From Pedobacter hartonius (lineage in GTDB: Bacteria > Bacteroidota > Bacteroidia > Sphingobacteriales > Sphingobacteriaceae): 64,000 bases of DNA. The position numbers and the translations under genes are program-made. The notes below the pieces were generated by a model that was not told the DNA's origin, did not search any database, and saw nothing but the letters and a program-made list of their open reading frames with translations. Shown here piece after piece: positions 61,919-64,000 of the stretch. Each line of letters starts with the position of its first letter. Within the stretch, counting starts at the first letter, position 1. The stretch lies in NCBI RefSeq assembly GCF_900107535.1, contig NZ_FNRA01000012.1, forward strand, positions 1 to 64,000, given 5' to 3'.

Positions 61919-61957
61919 ATGATAAAATCTTTGCGAAATTTGTGAAGATTTTATCAT
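61919..61957. terminator. AT-rich 13-bp stem-loop between convergent genes
   Basis: ATGATAAAATCTT (61919-61931) pairs perfectly with AAGATTTTATCAT (61945-61957). It lies between the stops of the gluconate dehydrogenase subunit and the AI-2E transporter genes. The stem is AT-rich, so termination is likely but not strong. Confidence 0.5.
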
Positions 61958-61958
61958 T

Positions 61959-63002
61959 CTAAACCGTATCCTGCTCTATTTCCTTCACATATAACTCATC
62001 CACCAGTATAATGATAATAGCCAGCAGGGGAACTGCAAGTATGATTCCCAGCACGCCGGATAAAGTGCCCATGATTACCTGACTGATAATTGTCAGCGCC
62101 GGAGGAAGGTTAATCATCTTTTTCTGAATGAGCGGAGTTACAATATTACTCACCACCGTTTGGGAAACAATATAAATTAATGCAACAATAACAGCCGTAT
62201 TAGTGCTCACCATCAGAGCAAGTAAAACACCCGGAATCATGGCAGCAGTGGATCCAAAATTGGGGATCAGTTTTAACATTCCGGTTAACATCGAAAGTAC
62301 CAGCGCACCGGGGATTCCCATGACAGATAAGCCAATAGCAATCAATATTGTGATCAGTAACATGGATAACATCGTTCCCTTTAACCAGCCTTTCAGGACA
62401 AGGCTGATACGGTCTATCGAATTTTTTGCCATCGCTTTGTTCCTTCGGGGAACAAGTTTAATGATGCCGTCTTTGTAAACGGAGGGATTAGACGTGAAAA
62501 AGATGGCCAGCAGCAGGATCACATAAACATTACCTAAAACGCCAAAGCTGGTACTGAAGAACTTTTGTGCGGTAGCAAAGAGTTTGTCTGAGTTGTTGTC
62601 AGAAAAATAAGCCAGAATTTTTTTTCCTATGGAGTGCTCATTCAGCCTCGCCTTGGCTGTTTCTATAGTACCAGGTAATGAATCTGAAAGTAACGCAATC
62701 TGATTTTGAATTTTTGTTCCCATGAACCACAGCAGTATGCCCAGAAGGATAAATGAACCTGCAACAGATATCACCATGCTCGCTGTTCTGTTCAGCCTTG
62801 TTTTCCGTTCAATCAAATCACCAAGTCCATGAAAGTATACCGCAATAAGTGAACCGGCCAGGATCATCAGCAACACATTAAATGCAACCCTGGCTATCAG
62901 TATCACCACCACCAGTAAGGCTACTATGGCCACTGTTTGCCATACTTTCTGTATGTATGATAATTCCTTTTCTATTTTTTCTGGTGTTTGATCTTTATTC
63001 AT
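61959..63002 (-). CDS. AI-2E family transporter (PerM-like)
   Basis: A protein of 347 residues with about seven or eight membrane segments. Family features: an N-terminal pair of helices (VWQTVAIVALLVVVILIARVAFNVLLMILAGSLIAVYFHGL), a soluble helical region (SDSLPGTIETAKARLNEH...), and the C-terminal conserved PNFGSTAAMIPGVLLALM and IGTLSGVLGIILAVPLLAIIIILVDELYV. Members were named for autoinducer-2 export but include sodium/proton antiporters, so the substrate is open. It stands alone on the minus strand. Confidence 0.9.
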   Translation of the reverse strand: MNKDQTPEKIEKELSYIQKVWQTVAIVALLVVVILIARVAFNVLLMILAGSLIAVYFHGLGDLIERKTRLNRTASMVISVAGSFILLGILLWFMGTKIQNQIALLSDSLPGTIETAKARLNEHSIGKKILAYFSDNNSDKLFATAQKFFSTSFGVLGNVYVILLLAIFFTSNPSVYKDGIIKLVPRRNKAMAKNSIDRISLVLKGWLKGTMLSMLLITILIAIGLSVMGIPGALVLSMLTGMLKLIPNFGSTAAMIPGVLLALMVSTNTAVIVALIYIVSQTVVSNIVTPLIQKKMINLPPALTIISQVIMGTLSGVLGIILAVPLLAIIIILVDELYVKEIEQDTV

Positions 63003-63221
63003 ATGGACATTTCCGCTTTAAACTCAGTAAAGCAGCGGGTTCAAATTTACTCAAATTATCAATAAGATAATTGCAGACTGATCTTACATAAATATCCCCA
63101 CTATCGGGTACATGATATTTCTTTAATTAATAGTAATATTGCTACTTTTTAATACGCTATTCAATAGCTAACTTTTACTTACTTTAACCCCGTATATATT
63201 CAATTATAATAGAACCATAAA

Positions 63222-64000
63222 ATGAAAAAAGTAATTCTTATCACAGGTGCTTCTTCCGGTTTTGGCCTGGCAGCTGCAACCGCGCTTCAAGCCGATGGTC
63301 ATATCGTTTATGGAGCCAGCAGAAGTGTCAAAAATCTAAAAAACATATCGTTTATTCCTCTGGAGATGGATGTTACAGATGATCAGTCAGTAAATTCAGC
63401 GGTAGCACTGATCCTTAAAGCAGAAGGACGGATTGATGTGCTGGTAAACAACGCAGGAGTCACCACAGCTGGATTTCTGGCTACTACACCGGTTGAATTT
63501 GTTCAGGATCAATTCGCAGTGAATTTCTTTGGTATAATTCGCGTAAGTACTGCTGTAATCCCTGGAATGATCAGAAATAAAAAGGGCCTGGTCATCAATG
63601 TAAGCTCAATGGCCGGTTTATTCGGAACACCCTATACAGGCGCATATGTAGCAGCCAAATTTGCACTCGAAGGATATTCACAGTCTCTTCGTATGGAATT
63701 ACAAAATACAGGCATAAATGTTACTGTAGTAAATCCTGGTGATTTCAAAACAAATAACACAAGTACCCGCAAAAAGTTGCCCCTTGCATTAGACCACGCA
63801 CAATTGGAAGCTGAGTATGCAGCGGCATTGGAAATCGTTGAAAAAAATGAAATTAATGGTGGTGATCCAGCCAAAGTAGGCCAATTGATAGCCAAAATAG
63901 TTGGTAAGTCAAAACCTGCACACCGCTATATGGTGGGCGATTTTGGCCAAACCGGCCTTCCTATGATGGTAAAAGCCCTTCTGCCAAGCACAATGTTCTC
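63222..64000 (+). CDS. short-chain dehydrogenase/reductase (cut by window end)
   Basis: 259 residues are visible from the ATG at 63222, and the frame is open at the window edge. SDR motifs: VILITGASSGFGLAAATALQ, NNAGVTTAGFLATTPVEF, INVSSMAGLFGTPYTGAYVAAKFALEGYSQSLRMEL (Ser, Tyr, Lys) and NPGDFKTNNTS. ASRS after the second strand suggests NADP(H). It resembles the SDR at 52127 in overall plan. The substrate is unknown. Confidence 0.88.
   Translation, partial: MKKVILITGASSGFGLAAATALQADGHIVYGASRSVKNLKNISFIPLEMDVTDDQSVNSAVALILKAEGRIDVLVNNAGVTTAGFLATTPVEFVQDQFAVNFFGIIRVSTAVIPGMIRNKKGLVINVSSMAGLFGTPYTGAYVAAKFALEGYSQSLRMELQNTGINVTVVNPGDFKTNNTSTRKKLPLALDHAQLEAEYAAALEIVEKNEINGGDPAKVGQLIAKIVGKSKPAHRYMVGDFGQTGLPMMVKALLPSTMF

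Overview
The window looks like chromosomal DNA of a Bacteroidota, most likely a Sphingobacteriaceae member close to Pedobacter or Mucilaginibacter. The grounds are a tRNA promoter that fits the Bacteroidota pattern TTTG-N19-TAnnTTTG exactly, AT-rich upstream regions without Shine-Dalgarno motifs, many short lipoprotein signals, a DUF6122 protein, and Bacteroidota-type pectin and hexuronate genes. The placement is inferred from protein character and promoter style, not from a marker gene.

Layout. 1-4.4 kb is a mixed accessory stretch: the end of a Pro/Gly-rich protein, an orphan antitoxin-like HTH protein, an acetyltransferase, a DUF6122 membrane protein, a CoiA-like nuclease without its usual N-terminus, a SAM methyltransferase, a 28-bp-stem palindrome and msrA. 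4.4-10.6 kb is a complete RND efflux operon (adaptor, pump, outer membrane channel). 10.8-21.5 kb holds single genes: a catalase-like protein, a broken dihydroxyacetone kinase, gamma-glutamyltransferase, phnA, a flavodoxin-like protein, a SulP transporter and a BamA-like protein. 21.0-25.5 kb is a compact operon of kaiC, two kaiB genes, a PAS sensor kinase and a small secreted protein, with a small acidic protein transcribed away from kaiC. AsmA-like and retropepsin-like proteins follow.

29.4-46.9 kb is a pectin and hexuronate island. GH28 and GH105 enzymes release galacturonate and unsaturated uronates. KduI and KduD handle the unsaturated ketouronate. UxaC, UxaB, UxaA, KdgK and Eda carry galacturonate to pyruvate and glyceraldehyde 3-phosphate. 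A GapN-like dehydrogenase probably oxidises the latter, and an MFS transporter imports the sugar acid. An intact LacI regulator sits beside candidate operators. A second LacI gene is broken, and uxaA lacks a large central block.

47.0-50.7 kb carries a pentapeptide-repeat protein, a quinone-detoxification-like pair and a PepSY membrane protein. tRNA-Asp at 50.8 kb is followed by about 1.2 kb of IS66 debris and a long perfect palindrome. 52.1-54.1 kb has a short-chain dehydrogenase and an alpha/beta hydrolase. 54.4-59.2 kb is a six-gene operon in which a two-component system precedes a thioredoxin-like protein, ApbE, DUF4266 and DUF3570, probably an envelope flavinylation or redox module. 59.5-61.9 kb encodes a GMC dehydrogenase with a Tat-signal small subunit. 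An AI-2E family transporter and an SDR cut by the window edge close the window.

The most notable items are the KaiBC-kinase operon, the flavinylation cluster with its own two-component system, and three separate genes (dhaKL, uxaA, a lacI-type gene) that each appear to have lost an internal block while both ends stay well conserved.
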